Shown here: positions 63,876 to 64,000 of the stretch, one piece after another
How the letters are laid out: each line of letters starts with the position of its first letter
How positions within the stretch are numbered: the first letter of the stretch is position 1
Notes under the pieces: generated by a model
Database searches by the model: none
Told to the model about the DNA's origin: nothing
The model's input: the letters and a program-made list of their open reading frames with translations, nothing else
Origin: Gordonia gummivorans
GTDB taxonomy: Bacteria; Actinomycetota; Actinomycetes; Mycobacteriales; Mycobacteriaceae
Reading direction: 5' to 3'
Length of the DNA stretch: 64,000 nucleotides
Assembly: GCF_022513585.1 (NCBI RefSeq)
Contig: NZ_JAKWBF010000012.1
Location: 62,001-126,000, forward strand
Made by a program: the position numbers and the translations under genes

Positions 63876-64000
63876 ATGAAGCGCACGTACCTGACTTCGA
63901 TCACCGCCGCCATGCTTGCCGCATCCGCCATCACCGTCGCCGCCGGATCATCGTCGGCCGACCCGTTCGGCAGCGCGTCAGGAAGCCTGGATTCCGGCAG
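63876..64000 (+). CDS. Secreted protein, N-terminal part only (window edge)
   Basis: 41 residues are visible. A signal peptide is clear: MKRTYLTSITAAMLAASAIT with cleavage near SSSADPFG. The following GSASGSLDSG stretch is Ser/Gly-rich. The product beyond the edge is unknown. ATG 63876 follows GAGAGA. The upstream TTATAA (63851-63856) may be part of its promoter. Confidence 0.7.
   Translation, partial: MKRTYLTSITAAMLAASAITVAAGSSSADPFGSASGSLDSG

Overview
The window is GC-rich chromosomal DNA with dense, short-spaced genes, many GTG/TTG starts and several putative leaderless promoters. Gene content points to a mycolic-acid-type actinomycete (Mycobacteriales), and I think most likely Gordonia or a close relative. 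The main evidence is a backbone that, as I recall, runs parallel to Mycobacterium tuberculosis Rv0858c-Rv0889c: citA, serC, sepH, DUF2537/TrmH, MarR, DUF3027, MFS, cold-shock protein, moaA-moaD, rpfA, moaE-mog-moaC, a helicase-like protein, XPB helicase and dapC. The genus is inferred, not shown. I see no tRNA, rRNA, CRISPR array, prophage or intact transposase.

Layout. 1-8.5 kb: partial 2OG-Fe(II) oxygenase, MFS exporter and pdxH on the minus strand; citA; a DUF559/AbiEi-type gene bracketed by two arrays of a 21-bp repeat; a translationally coupled TetR-ATPase-permease export operon. 8.6-18.7 kb: a small gene that appears frameshifted, serC, sepH, DUF6928, DUF2537/TrmH, an Eis-like acetyltransferase, a MarR regulator and a purine permease. 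19.3-30.3 kb: an acyl-CoA dehydrogenase/phosphotransferase pair, a PQQ-propeller membrane protein, PAP2 phosphatase, MMPL transporter, hemerythrin protein, and a second acyl-CoA dehydrogenase divergent from its likely TetR repressor. 30.5-37.4 kb: GHKL/sacsin-like ATPase, DUF3027, MFS, DUF2771 and cold-shock protein. 37.5-43.1 kb: molybdenum-cofactor genes in two convergent groups around rpfA, whose leader carries a CRP-type site and a probable c-di-AMP riboswitch. 43.2-57 kb: a kinase with a seven-repeat RCC1 propeller, a 161-bp MITE-like element, D-threonine-aldolase-like enzyme, helicase-associated protein, RtcB, TetR, two DUF2236 genes, XPB and a second kinase. 57-64 kb: dapC, an F420-type oxidoreductase, a TetR-monooxygenase-GMC oxidoreductase operon, AlkB and a truncated secreted protein.

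The most unusual content is between the genes. Four dispersed repeat families sit at gene 3' ends: (A) a ~170-bp element built on GGGGAAGAA/TTCTTCCCC palindromes, sometimes with a tail of CAGAAACC/GGTTTCTG boxes; (B) ~110-160-bp hairpins found at three convergent gene junctions; (C) 21-bp tandem arrays; (D) the MITE-like element. In several cases the repeat begins exactly at a stop codon.
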